This document shows, piece after piece, positions 13,584 to 22,600 of a DNA stretch of 24,444 bases (positions within the stretch are counted from its first letter, which is position 1; each line of letters starts with the position of its first letter). A program made the position numbers and the translations under genes. The DNA is taken from positions 1 to 24,444 of IMG/VR virus record IMGVR_UViG_3300023223_000052; one strand, given 5' to 3'. The stretch comes from a virus. The notes under the pieces are model-generated. The model was not told where the DNA came from, searched no databases, and saw only the letters and a list, made by a program, of their open reading frames with translations.

Positions 13584-16073
13584 ATGGCTAGACAAAAAGG
13601 TATAGACCAAAAGATACAGGTCACTAAAGGTTTCGTCACTGAGTTTACACCAGTGGCATTCCCACAAGAGGCCGCTATTGATTTGGACAATGTAATCATT
13701 GACCCTGATGGCAGTGTTCGTCGTAGACCGGGTATTGATTTAGAGCAAACTGCTGTTCTAAATACTATTGCAGGAGGTGTTGTAACATCAGCCCAGATAG
13801 AAGAAATGGGCATGTCTACTCACTTATGGGAGGCTGTAGGTAACTCAGGCACCTTAAATATTGTGGTGTTCCAGATAGGTGTGACATTACAGTTTTACGC
13901 CCAAGTGGGTGTACTGTCTAAGCAGTTATTAGGTACTATCGATTTAACTCCATTCGCTGTGAACTCGGCTAAGTTAACTAATGCCAAAGTGCAGACAGCA
14001 TCAGGCTTAGGGGACTTGTATGTAGTTAGTGAATTCATGGACCCTATCCGCATATCGTATGATGGAGCAGCATTCACTGCTACTAAAATTACAATTCGTA
14101 TTAGGGACTTTGAGGGCCTAGATGATGGATTAGCGATTGACGAACGACCAAAAATATTGACACGTAGACACTATTACAACCTTAGAAACCAAGGCTGGAC
14201 AGACATTAACATTAATAAGTTCGTCGGTTTGACCTCCAACCCTGACTTATGTGCGGCCACTGCGTTAAGTGGCATAGTAACTGCAAAACCTTGGCCCAGT
14301 AATGCTGACCAAATGATTGTAGGCATTGTAACGGATAGCAATGGCGATTTGACCTTCAACGGAGAGTTTATTCGGGAAGGTTTCACTGGTAACACTCCTG
14401 CACCGAGAGGACACTTCATTCTTGAGGCGTTCAATCAGCAATTTGATGATGTTTTAGGGTGCGCCAATACAGGCTTTAGGGTATTTGACACCAGACCAGA
14501 GGCTGTAGCTTTTCATCAAGGACGAGCATTCTTCACATCAGCTAACGTGCAAGGCAGAATTGGGGGCGTACTATATAGCCAGCAGTTAACTGTCCCAGAC
14601 AAAGAGGGTAATTGTTTCCAAGAGGCTGACCCAACAGCTGACCAGATTAACGACTTGATTGATACCGATGGAGGGTTCTTGCCAATGCCGGGTGTTGGTG
14701 AGATTTACAAACTCGTTGAAGTCGGAACAGGCATAGCAGTTATTGCCTCGAACGGTGTGTGGTTTATCACAGGTGCCGATGGTAACGGACTATCAGCAAC
14801 CAATATTCGTCTTGACCATTCCAGCACTATAGGTGCCTTGAGTGCGTCTAGTGTGGTACAGGCTGAGGGTGGCATATTTTACTTTGGTATAGATGGTATT
14901 ATCCAAGGGACAGTGGACGAACTATCCATATTGAATATGAAGAATATCACTCAGCAGGTTATCCAAACTTTCTACATTAACATCAGTGCAGCAGCTCGTA
15001 GGGATGCAGAGGCTGTTTACATACCAGAACAGCGCAAGATATACTGGGCCTACCGGGAGGCTCAAGCAGCTGAGGGAACTACCAGCAGGAGCTTTGATAA
15101 GTTTCTAATCTTAGATTTCGATGTGGGTGGGTTTTACAAGTACAGCATACCGCAACAAGCGGGAACTGTATTCCCTGAGATTGTGGGCCTATCATTTGTT
15201 AAGCCATTAGTTGAAGGTACACTCACCGAAGTTGTTACTGAAATAGATGGCACAGTGGTTACTGACACAGCCTTGGAGATTGTTACAGTAGAAAGGGAAC
15301 AGGATATCGGACAGAGAACCGAACTCAAGATGGCTACCTTAGCATTTGATATAGCAGCCGATGGATATAAGGCGACATTCGCCACATTCCATAGCCGCAG
15401 CTTTACTGATTGGCTAGGCGTAACCACGGACAAGGAAGGCATTCCTATGACCTCGTTCATTGAGTTTGCCGAGTTTAATATGGGAGCGATACATACTAAG
15501 GGTAAACCAACCTATGTGCATTCCTTCTACCAGAAGACAAGTAAGAATTTAGAATCGGGAGGGTATTATGAGTTGCCAGTTTTAGGATGCTACCCTCCTG
15601 TGGCTGATGTTATGTTAGTTATAGATAATACAGGTAGTCAAAAGCAGGACGAGTACTTTACAGTAACTCTCCCGGCAATTAGTAACATAATACAGCGGTG
15701 GTTAGTTGGTAGTTATGAGGGTAAGTTAGGTGCAACAGTAATTACAGAAGTTCCTTATTTACTGAACTCTCTTACAACCAATTTGGAGCTAGTACAGACG
15801 AATATTGAAGCGTTACCTGTCCCTACGGGACAAACCAATATAGCTGATGCTATTACTCTAGCTACGGCAGAGATAGCACTTAACGGTACGGGGGGAACTC
15901 CAAGCTTTATCGTAATAATAACCGATGGTGCGCCTAATTTCCCTAACTCTATAACAGCGTATCATGAGGCAGAGGTAGCTGCGTTAGCAGCAAGAGATGC
16001 TGGTATACGTGTAGTTGTATTTGGAGTTATGGGACAAGATTTATCACAACAAGTTGGTGGAGGAGGAGGCTAA
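13584..16073 (+). CDS. Tail nozzle/stabilisation protein with C-terminal vWA domain, 829 aa
   Basis: Residues 1-665 fit the podovirus tail nozzle (phage stabilisation protein, T7 gp12-like role): AIDLDNVIIDPDGSVRRRPG near the start, RRHYYNLRNQGW at 195-205, FHQGRAFFTSANVQGR, and KPTYVHSFYQKTSKNLE near 640-660. From about 672 the sequence changes to a von Willebrand factor A domain: VMLVIDNTGS (MIDAS Asp681-x-Thr683-x-Ser685), TNIADAI (Thr751) and ITDGAPN (Asp781), ending in five glycines. Nozzles do not normally carry vWA domains, and the usual nozzle end seems to be the separate 93-aa gene at 17315. The nozzle would seal the tail end; the vWA part probably binds a surface ligand through a divalent metal. 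GC-rich AGGAG site at the start. Confidence 0.85.
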   Translation: MARQKGIDQKIQVTKGFVTEFTPVAFPQEAAIDLDNVIIDPDGSVRRRPGIDLEQTAVLNTIAGGVVTSAQIEEMGMSTHLWEAVGNSGTLNIVVFQIGVTLQFYAQVGVLSKQLLGTIDLTPFAVNSAKLTNAKVQTASGLGDLYVVSEFMDPIRISYDGAAFTATKITIRIRDFEGLDDGLAIDERPKILTRRHYYNLRNQGWTDININKFVGLTSNPDLCAATALSGIVTAKPWPSNADQMIVGIVTDSNGDLTFNGEFIREGFTGNTPAPRGHFILEAFNQQFDDVLGCANTGFRVFDTRPEAVAFHQGRAFFTSANVQGRIGGVLYSQQLTVPDKEGNCFQEADPTADQINDLIDTDGGFLPMPGVGEIYKLVEVGTGIAVIASNGVWFITGADGNGLSATNIRLDHSSTIGALSASSVVQAEGGIFYFGIDGIIQGTVDELSILNMKNITQQVIQTFYINISAAARRDAEAVYIPEQRKIYWAYREAQAAEGTTSRSFDKFLILDFDVGGFYKYSIPQQAGTVFPEIVGLSFVKPLVEGTLTEVVTEIDGTVVTDTALEIVTVEREQDIGQRTELKMATLAFDIAADGYKATFATFHSRSFTDWLGVTTDKEGIPMTSFIEFAEFNMGAIHTKGKPTYVHSFYQKTSKNLESGGYYELPVLGCYPPVADVMLVIDNTGSQKQDEYFTVTLPAISNIIQRWLVGSYEGKLGATVITEVPYLLNSLTTNLELVQTNIEALPVPTGQTNIADAITLATAEIALNGTGGTPSFIVIITDGAPNFPNSITAYHEAEVAALAARDAGIRVVVFGVMGQDLSQQVGGGGG

Positions 16074-17305
16074 TGCCTACAAGATTTATAAATGATTGGT
16101 GGTTATCTACACAGATAGCCACAGCGAGTACTGCATCAGAGCAGAACTATTACGCGTTAACACTTAATAGTGAGTTAAGTTTAGCACTAGACGATTTCTT
16201 ATGTGACTTGGAGGCACCAAACCCCGCACCTGTACTTGCATTTGACGGATGGGATATAGCACCCCTATCTACAGAGTTCACTGAGGAATGGCAACACATT
16301 CTATATATTCCAAGTAACGATAGTTACGTAATATTTGCACAGGACACAGGTGCAGGAAGTATTGGTCGAGTCAGTACCAGCCCTGATGGAATAACATGGA
16401 CAGCAAGAACAAGCCCTAACGTAAACAATTGGAACAAACCAATATACATTCCAAGCAAAGATTTAATAGTGGTTGCAACAAATTCTAACCTAGGCGGTAC
16501 TGGTGATAATTTCGTAACCAGTGCTGACAGGGGTGTTACTTGGGTGGCAGGAACTACAGGGATAATTGCCTCAGTAGGTAATGTTCCTAACTTAAATAAC
16601 ATACTGTGGGTAGAATCATTGGGGCTGTACATAGCCACAGGGTTTATAAGCACCATCTTGTGGAGCGCAGACTTAGTGACATGGACGGAAGGTACTATGG
16701 CACAACCTGCATTCCTCGGACTGCCCTCAGTTATGGCTTATGCCCCTGCCTTAGGTCTGGTAGTAGCTCTTGATGAAAACCAAGTGGCGTACACCAGTAC
16801 TGATGGTAAAATCTGGACACATAACACATTAGGTGCAGGGTTTGATAATTTCTATTACGACATAGCATGGTCAGAACCTTTAGGATTATTTGTCGGTAGT
16901 ACCGAACATAATGAGGGTACTAGTGAGCTGTTTGTAACCAGTACTGATGGCGTTAACTGGGTCAAAACTTCTGTGGGATATACCATCGTACAGCACAATG
17001 CTGGACAGGATACATTCCAGCCGGGAGGACAGATTGAGTGGGATGATTTCACTAGTAAATTTTATGCGTTAACTATTGGTGATGATAATGGTAATTTTAC
17101 GGGGCAAAGTCTAATAACTCCTTCTGTGAATCTGCTAACCAGTGTTGATGGCATTACTTGGGTGATTGATGACACAGTGCCCAGTACGCATGCTTTTAGT
17201 TACCCTGTATTCGGAACGAGACACTATGTAGGTTTTGCAATCAAGGACGCTACTAACATGGTTATGATAAACCGACACTCAGCAATCCGTAGAATACCTA
17301 CGTAA
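16073..17305 (+). CDS. Asp-box beta-propeller protein, 410 aa
   Basis: Six Asp-box (BNR-type, S/T-x-D-G-x-x-W) motifs are seen: STSPDGITW (101-109), TSADRGVTW (149-157), WSADLVTW (197-204), TSTDGKIW (241-248), TSTDGVNW (289-296) and TSVDGITW (356-363). Each follows a strand pair such as HILYIPSNDSYVIF or DIAWSEPLGLFVG, giving a six- or seven-bladed propeller. Such propellers occur in sialidases and in glycan- or protein-binding virion proteins; sialidase catalytic residues (Arg triad, Tyr/Glu pair) are not evident, so binding is more likely than cleavage. Start overlaps the nozzle stop (TAATG), with the ribosome site inside the codons for the nozzle's terminal glycines. Probably a receptor-binding partner of the vWA domain. 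Confidence 0.8.
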   Translation: MPTRFINDWWLSTQIATASTASEQNYYALTLNSELSLALDDFLCDLEAPNPAPVLAFDGWDIAPLSTEFTEEWQHILYIPSNDSYVIFAQDTGAGSIGRVSTSPDGITWTARTSPNVNNWNKPIYIPSKDLIVVATNSNLGGTGDNFVTSADRGVTWVAGTTGIIASVGNVPNLNNILWVESLGLYIATGFISTILWSADLVTWTEGTMAQPAFLGLPSVMAYAPALGLVVALDENQVAYTSTDGKIWTHNTLGAGFDNFYYDIAWSEPLGLFVGSTEHNEGTSELFVTSTDGVNWVKTSVGYTIVQHNAGQDTFQPGGQIEWDDFTSKFYALTIGDDNGNFTGQSLITPSVNLLTSVDGITWVIDDTVPSTHAFSYPVFGTRHYVGFAIKDATNMVMINRHSAIRRIPT

Positions 17306-17314
17306 GGAAATATA

Positions 17315-17596
17315 ATGACATTATCAGATGTGTACTCTTGTATGCTTACTGTGAAGTTTGACTTTTCAGTAGACAACAGCACAGGCAAGTGGAGTACCCC
17401 ACAGGAAACATATAAGCTTAGTACCATACGCCTCAGAGGACGCCCAGAGAATGAGTACGAGTATAATGTAATTGATACCAGAGTGAGAGTACGAGGAACA
17501 GGCAGAGTAGCAGTGTCACGCTATGAGTCATCTCCCGGTAAAGACTTCCAGTTGATAGGGCGAGTAACGCCATTCACATTCGAGACAGAGGGTTAA
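17315..17596 (+). CDS. Detached C-terminal domain of the tail nozzle, 93 aa
   Basis: Reads MLTVKFDFSVDNSTGKW, STPQETYKL, then DTRVRVRGTGRVAVSRYES and SSPGKDFQLIGRVTPF. From family memory, nozzle proteins end in this pattern: a W/F-D-x-S strand, 'GKWS-x-P-x-E-x-Y', then 'VRGRGR-x-x-x-x-R-x-ES-x-x-GKDFxLxG'. Here it is a separate gene after the vWA and propeller genes, with its own AAGGA site. The natural reading is that the nozzle gene was split by an insertion and this fragment continues to be made and may assemble with the nozzle in trans. Alternatively it is a decaying remnant, but the intact frame and ribosome site argue against that. Confidence 0.7.
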   Translation: MTLSDVYSCMLTVKFDFSVDNSTGKWSTPQETYKLSTIRLRGRPENEYEYNVIDTRVRVRGTGRVAVSRYESSPGKDFQLIGRVTPFTFETEG

Positions 17597-17598
17597 TT

Positions 17599-17685
17599 AT
17601 GCCAGTACATACAGGTAAAGAACGCAAGAAAGCGCAGAAGAAGATTAACAAAAAGGTTAAGAAGACTAAGAAGGGTAAGAAATAA
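17599..17685 (+). CDS. Lysine-rich 28-aa peptide
   Basis: A 28-codon frame, MPVHTGKERKKAQKKINKKV and so on, with 13 lysines and almost no acidic residues. It is preceded by GAGGG and its TAA overlaps the ATG of the tail adaptor gene. Such tiny basic peptides appear between tail genes in some podoviruses. They may bind DNA or neutralise it during packaging, or act only as a coupling leader for the adaptor gene. The overlaps and ribosome site support translation; function is unknown. Confidence 0.6.
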   Translation: MPVHTGKERKKAQKKINKKVKKTKKGKK

Positions 17686-18443
17686 TGGCTAAGAAAACTC
17701 TATTGAGAATAGTAAGGCTGATAGGAGAACGGATTGGCTCGGATGAGATTGACACTCTCGACGAGACTATTGAGGCTACGGAGATAGTCAGTATCCTTGA
17801 ACTTACTTATGATGAAATATTAGACCGCAGGGACTGGGAGTTCTTGCGTGACCGCACATTGAAACTAAAGGCGAGAGCTGTTACGGATACCAAGTTATTC
17901 AACCTTGATATACCATCTATGGTTACTGCTTTGCAGTGTGTTAAATACCGGGACGTTAATGGCAAGTTCCCTGAGATGGAATACGTGGAACCTTGTGTGT
18001 TCATTGAACGCTTGGATGGCAGGAATGCCGCTGATGCTAACGTCACTGAGATTGCCAACGATGATGGAGTGCTACTTAGGATTATAACTGACAAGGCACC
18101 GACCTTTTACACCAGCTTTGACGAGGCAACACTATCGTTTGAGTCGTATGATTCCACTAGGGGAACTGGTAATCAGGCAGGTGATAGTATTATAATTGCC
18201 AACATCAAGCCCGTTATGGACTTTACTGACCCAACGGCATTATTTCCAATCCCTGAGAGGATGGGAACACTACTCCTAAATGAGGCTATGGCCACAGCAG
18301 GGGTTCAATTAAGACAGGTATCCGATTCAAGAGCCGAACGCATAGCACGCAGACAAGGCATCAAACTTAGAGAATTAGAGCCAATCACACAACGCGACCA
18401 GCAGGTGAAACGACATGGCAGAAGAACGAGCAGTGGACGATAG
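17685..18443 (+). CDS. Tail adaptor (tail tubular A-like) protein, 252 aa
   Basis: Likely the gatekeeper ring that joins the portal to the nozzle. The N-terminal helices (RIVRLIGERIGSDEIDTLDE, then EIVSILELTYDEILDRRDWEF) and the sheet SFESYDSTRGTGNQAGDSI followed by FPIPERMGTLLLNEAMATAG fit podovirus tail adaptors (T7 gp11-type), where an early 'W-x-F' helix pair is typical. Size (about 250 aa) is larger than T7 gp11 (196 aa) but in range for marine and N4-unrelated podoviruses. It starts in a TAATG overlap with the lysine-rich peptide. Confidence 0.75.
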   Translation: MAKKTLLRIVRLIGERIGSDEIDTLDETIEATEIVSILELTYDEILDRRDWEFLRDRTLKLKARAVTDTKLFNLDIPSMVTALQCVKYRDVNGKFPEMEYVEPCVFIERLDGRNAADANVTEIANDDGVLLRIITDKAPTFYTSFDEATLSFESYDSTRGTGNQAGDSIIIANIKPVMDFTDPTALFPIPERMGTLLLNEAMATAGVQLRQVSDSRAERIARRQGIKLRELEPITQRDQQVKRHGRRTSSGR

Positions 18444-18684
18444 TTACGGCAAGGTACTCCTTGGCACAACTCCTAAGGGTAAAGAAATTTACATGGTACG
18501 GAAGATTAACCATACAGTTAGATTTATTGAGTTTGGCAGTGGTGGTCAATTACCGGATTGTTTAGAAGGTGGATTCAGTTCCATCCAGATTGCACAGGAC
18601 AAGGCTGATGCCTATCTTGCACGACTGGTAAACAAGGAGATTGACGAGGCAGGGAAGGAACTCCGTAAGGCGAAGGCCAAGTAA
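18415..18684 (+). CDS. Hypothetical protein, 89 aa
   Basis: Small soluble protein starting MAEERAVDDSYGKVLLGTTP with AGGTGA upstream, overlapping the adaptor end by 29 bases. It contains a strand part (IYMVRKINHTVRFIEFGSGG), PDCLEGGFSSIQIAQDKADAY and a charged helical tail (NKEIDEAGKELRKAKAK). The pattern 'G-x-LP-x-x-L-x-GxFT/Sx-x-x-A' resembles small phage proteins of unknown role next to tail genes. It precedes a terminator, so it is the last gene of this transcription unit. Confidence 0.65.
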   Translation: MAEERAVDDSYGKVLLGTTPKGKEIYMVRKINHTVRFIEFGSGGQLPDCLEGGFSSIQIAQDKADAYLARLVNKEIDEAGKELRKAKAK

Positions 18685-18687
18685 CAC

Positions 18688-18716
18688 AAGGGCTACCTAA
18701 GGGTAGCCTTTCTTCT
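18688..18716 (+). terminator. Intrinsic terminator before the acetyltransferase gene
   Basis: GGCTACC (18691-18697), loop TAAG, GGTAGCC (18702-18708), then TTTCTTCT. The stem can extend by A-T and G-T pairs at its base. It lies just after the 89-aa gene and before the acetyltransferase ribosome site. Confidence 0.82.
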
Positions 18717-18729
18717 ATTGGAGAATACC

Positions 18730-19197
18730 ATGAGAATTGAACAAGTATCTTACTTACAAGCACACAACGAAATGCATGAGGAAATGGATGCTCACTGGGA
18801 AGAAGTTCCTTTTGGTCCATTTCACATGCCCCTAAACCTTGACCATGAATCTTACATGTCAGGAGAGGCCGAAGGGTATGCACGTTTCTACTTAGTATAC
18901 GTTGAGGATGAGGCTACGGAGAAAGCTGTGGCCTATATGAGCGTCTTTGCATCACCAATGGTACAACACAAAGGAGAACTGCAAGCGGTCACTGACGCGT
19001 TCTATGTGTCCCCTGACTATCGTAAGAGTGGAGTTTTTGGTAAACTATTGGAGTTCGTTGAGCAAGACCTAAAAGCTTGCGGCATAAGATTCTTCACAGT
19101 CGGCACTAATCCAATGTATAAAGGTAAGACCGAGCAGTTCCTAGAACATGTGGGATACTGTAAAACAGAAGTAAATTACACTAAGGAATTAACATAA
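18730..19197 (+). CDS. GNAT-family acetyltransferase, 155 aa
   Basis: GNAT enzymes move an acetyl group from acetyl-CoA to an amine. The family core is seen: strands around ARFYLVYVEDEATEKAVAYM and LQAVTDAFYVSPDYR, then the acetyl-CoA pyrophosphate-binding turn RKSGVFGKLLEFV (98-110; the R/Q-x-x-G-x-G/A signature reads R-K-S-G-V-F-G). A final GTNPMYKGKTEQFLEHVGY resembles the usual 'N-x-x-A-x-x-x-Y-x-x-x-GF' end. Start 18730 is preferred because GGAG lies seven bases before it; an upstream in-frame ATG at 18718 lies within the terminator tail. Some phages carry similar enzymes among late virion genes; the target (host protein, tRNA or a virion protein) is unknown. It is flanked by a terminator, like a gene cassette. 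Confidence 0.82.
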   Translation: MRIEQVSYLQAHNEMHEEMDAHWEEVPFGPFHMPLNLDHESYMSGEAEGYARFYLVYVEDEATEKAVAYMSVFASPMVQHKGELQAVTDAFYVSPDYRKSGVFGKLLEFVEQDLKACGIRFFTVGTNPMYKGKTEQFLEHVGYCKTEVNYTKELT

Positions 19198-19649
19198 TGG
19201 CGTCCGTAGGCATAGGTACAATACTAAAGTTTGTAGTAGCAGCAGCAGCTGTAAGTAGCGCAGTACAATCACGTAAGGCAGGTAAAGAGCAACGTAGACA
19301 GAATGAAATCCAAAATAGAATTGCAGCAACTAGTCGAGTGCGTAACATTCGTCGTTCTATTGCAGAGGCTAGGGTTCGTAGGGCACAAGCTGAATCAGCT
19401 GGATTCCAACTAGGTGTGTCAGGTGGCACAGCGGTACAAGGTGCATCAGCAGGTATCACCAGTGATTTAGGTGGAGTTATCGGTGCAGCTAATCAGCAGT
19501 TCACAGGCCAGCAAGCAATATCTGCCAGTCAGAATCGCGTAAGTTCATTCCAGCAGTCAGCGGCTACCTTCGGGTCTGTTGCTAGTTTAGCTGGTCAATT
19601 CAATGAACAAAATATTGCAGCAATCACCGACTTAGCAGGAGGCAGCTAA
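19197..19649 (+). CDS. Small internal ejection protein, 150 aa
   Basis: Starts in a TAATG overlap after AAGGA. Residues 8-24 form a hydrophobic segment (ILKFVVAAAAVSSAVQS), followed by an arginine-rich helix (RKAGKEQRRQNEIQNRIAAT; RNIRRSIAEARVRRAQAES), then a glycine/serine/glutamine-rich flexible part (GVSGGTAVQGASAG; FTGQQAISASQNRVSSFQQ). This is the build of T7 gp14-type core proteins, which are ejected to form the channel in the outer membrane. Position just before the giant ejection protein supports the role. Confidence 0.78.
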   Translation: MASVGIGTILKFVVAAAAVSSAVQSRKAGKEQRRQNEIQNRIAATSRVRNIRRSIAEARVRRAQAESAGFQLGVSGGTAVQGASAGITSDLGGVIGAANQQFTGQQAISASQNRVSSFQQSAATFGSVASLAGQFNEQNIAAITDLAGGS

Positions 19650-19650
19650 T

Positions 19651-22600
19651 ATGGCTGAACCACTAAACCCTGATGAAATGCATAAGCTAACATCAGATGA
19701 ACCACAGGCAGGGGACTCTTTATTGAGTCCTGATGCTGTTAGTGAACTAATGAGCGATGGCAGTAGTATTGGTGAGGTTCGAAGAACTAATCTCACTAGT
19801 CAGATAGTCTCAGCCCAAGGCAAGGCTATGGATACTCACGCTATCAACATGGCAGATGCAGCAGTGGACCACAAGGCAGCTTTATCAGCAGCCGCACAAA
19901 CGGTGTATGAACAACTTGAAAGTGAGTTGGCCAATGCAGCGTCACAGTCAATGACCCTACCCGGTGGGGATGTAACCAACGTCACCCAACAACTGCATGA
20001 AGGTCAGGTGATAATCAACGATAACCGCAACGACCCTATCTCGGAAGAACTTGCAATCATCCAGAATGCGTCAACAATACCTTTGAAAGATGCAGTACGT
20101 AGAGAGGTTGCCCTTAGTTTAGCAATGACTAATGAACTGGTTCGCTTGGTTGATGAAGCAGGTTTCATGGACAAGGCCCTAGATTTCGGAGCTATGCTAA
20201 TGCCGCTACGTGGCACTAAAGCATGGGAAGAAGTTAAATCAGGGATTGAAGGTAACGATGTACTGAGCCAATACATGAACGGGGATAGTATCTCAGGAAT
20301 GATTACATCTTGGCAGTCATTGCCAATAGCACGTAAAGAAGTATTGTTCCCCTTACTAATTAAAACTGTAGTGGAATCCCTAAGGACTCCATTGTTTGGT
20401 ATGTTCGGTGGTCCTAAGATGGACCCTAATACCTTGTTAGCAGTATCAGCCCTAATGAGATTCATGCAACCAGAGGGTGCCAAGCGTGCAACTCAGGAGC
20501 AACGCATTGGTTTAGCCTTGGATATAGCAGATTTGGGCCTCAGTGCTATCGGAATCGCGTCTAAGGCAGCTAAGATAAGCAAGGGCACAGGTAAACCATT
20601 TGACCTCGGTGGTGTGCCTCCTGTGAGTCCTACGAGTCCTGCGGATGGTGCAGCAGTAGTTGCAGATATCGCAAAGCTACCACAGGTTGTCCGTCGAGAG
20701 ATGGAAATGATTGTGTTTGATATGGCTAATAGGTCAGCGCGTGATAACAACTTGGCCAAAGTAGCAGCTAAAGCTGGTGACACAGCACAGGCAGCACGTA
20801 TCAACTTAGCAGCAATGGATAGCCCAGAGATTGCTAAAGCATTCAACATCAGCACAGATGATGCGATTGTCAATGCCATGCCTTTCCAAACTGATGAATG
20901 GTTGCCGGGAGCTATTAAAGGCTTAGTGCCTGATACAGCAGAGGCTATCAATGCACAACTGCGTGCAGCAGAGAAGACGGTCCGTAGTATGACTACTGAA
21001 TCAGACCTCTTTCGTGTAGGAGCTTTGGACAAATCTGACCAGCAACGCGTGGTATTAAACTTCCTTGATGAAATGGAAGTCACACAATCAGACATGATGA
21101 TGGAAGGTATTGTCATGAGTGATGTACGAAACTTAATTTCTAAAGCCGATGGGTTTGAATTTGAATTCGACATTACCCGTACCACTGATAACATTCCAGA
21201 AATAGTAACAGGTCGACGCTCTTGGAGAGTCAATCAAATAACAGGCAACTACGATGATACAGTTGTCGATTTAGCAAAAACAACAACCTCAAGTATACCG
21301 GGACAATCCCCCGCAGCATGGTCGGTGACTAAGCCGGGTGATGAACTTGACTTCAATGACACAGTTAAGACAGCCATCCAACTTGAAGATATCGCAGTAG
21401 CAAGTAAGACTCGTATCAATCAGTTATGGATTGACGCTAACAAGACTATTAGTGGGCCTCATCAGATGAAAGCCCGTCAACGTATTAATGATGTGGAACT
21501 AGCAGGGGACGAGTATGTTAACCCCGGCTCTCACGAACGGGGCAAGGTGTTTAGTCATCTTGAATTGGCAGCAGGTATCCAGACCAGAAACGGTACTGTT
21601 CGTATCACTAACCCACAAGAAGTTGAGGCATACTTCGGTCGAAGAATAGTAGCTGATGCATTCAGTGCAATGCAGAACTTCGTTACTCGCAGAGAATTGG
21701 AACTTGAGGGTTTCAAGTCCACCTTTGTCAAGCCAGCAGGTGAGGAGTTACCCCTCCTAGTTAAACCTTTTGATGAGTTAGTTGGCGCATTAGCATCTAC
21801 TCGCAACAAGCCGGGATTTGAGGCGTGGGACACAGCAACTAAAACCACTACTGTTATGACTCCTGAGTTCATTACCAGAGTTTATGCAGACGGTAAGATA
21901 CTTGCACGTTTACGTGAAGATTGGAATGTATCAGGCAATGCTAATATGCGTGGTGGTAAACACGTTGCATACGTTGTCATGGATAGAGCTGCTATCGAAC
22001 AGCTACCACAACAGGTGGTTAATTACAAATACGGGTATGTGCCTAGGATTCATGAAGGTATCGAGTTCGTAGTTACTCAGCTATTCCCTTACAAGAAAGC
22101 TGGTGAAACAGGCTTGAGCAAGAGTGAAGCACTACGTGCATTCGCATCTCGACATGATGCTGAGAAGTTCACAAACATCATGGCTACCAAGTACGCAGCC
22201 AAATACAACATCCCTGTTGCAGATGCTAAGTTACGTTTCCAGACTAAAGATGGTTCAGCTATGGGCCAGATGGAAAGAATGGAATTGAACCTGAGTGGAA
22301 CTAAAGGGTTATTCACTGGTACTCGTGCAGCAGATGATTTGCTAATGGGATTGGATGGTGTAGAAATTGAACGCATGAACCCTGCGGAGGCTTTTGGCCG
22401 TTACATTGACCACTTGGGAACTAAGGTAGCCAAGAACGAATGGCGTATTGGGCGTGAAACAGATTGGATAAACACTGTTCGCAGACAGTTACCCGGAACT
22501 AGAATCATGGGATTCAATGGAACTGAACTTCCAGACACTGAGGTAGGCCACGCTCTACGTCAAGTACGTGACCAGATTAACAAGTGGAATCGTGTCCCTA

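Noticed and set aside
15590-17350. An intein or self-splicing intron in the nozzle gene
   Set aside because: The inserted stretch contains a stop and a separate start (TAATG), has no intein end motif (His-Asn followed by Cys/Ser/Thr), and shows no group I intron features. It encodes vWA and propeller domains instead.
20004-21233. Long minus-strand frames of 159 and 246 codons opposite the giant ejection gene
   Set aside because: They lie wholly opposite a strongly supported gene, start without ribosome sites and have leucine/serine/isoleucine-heavy shadow composition.
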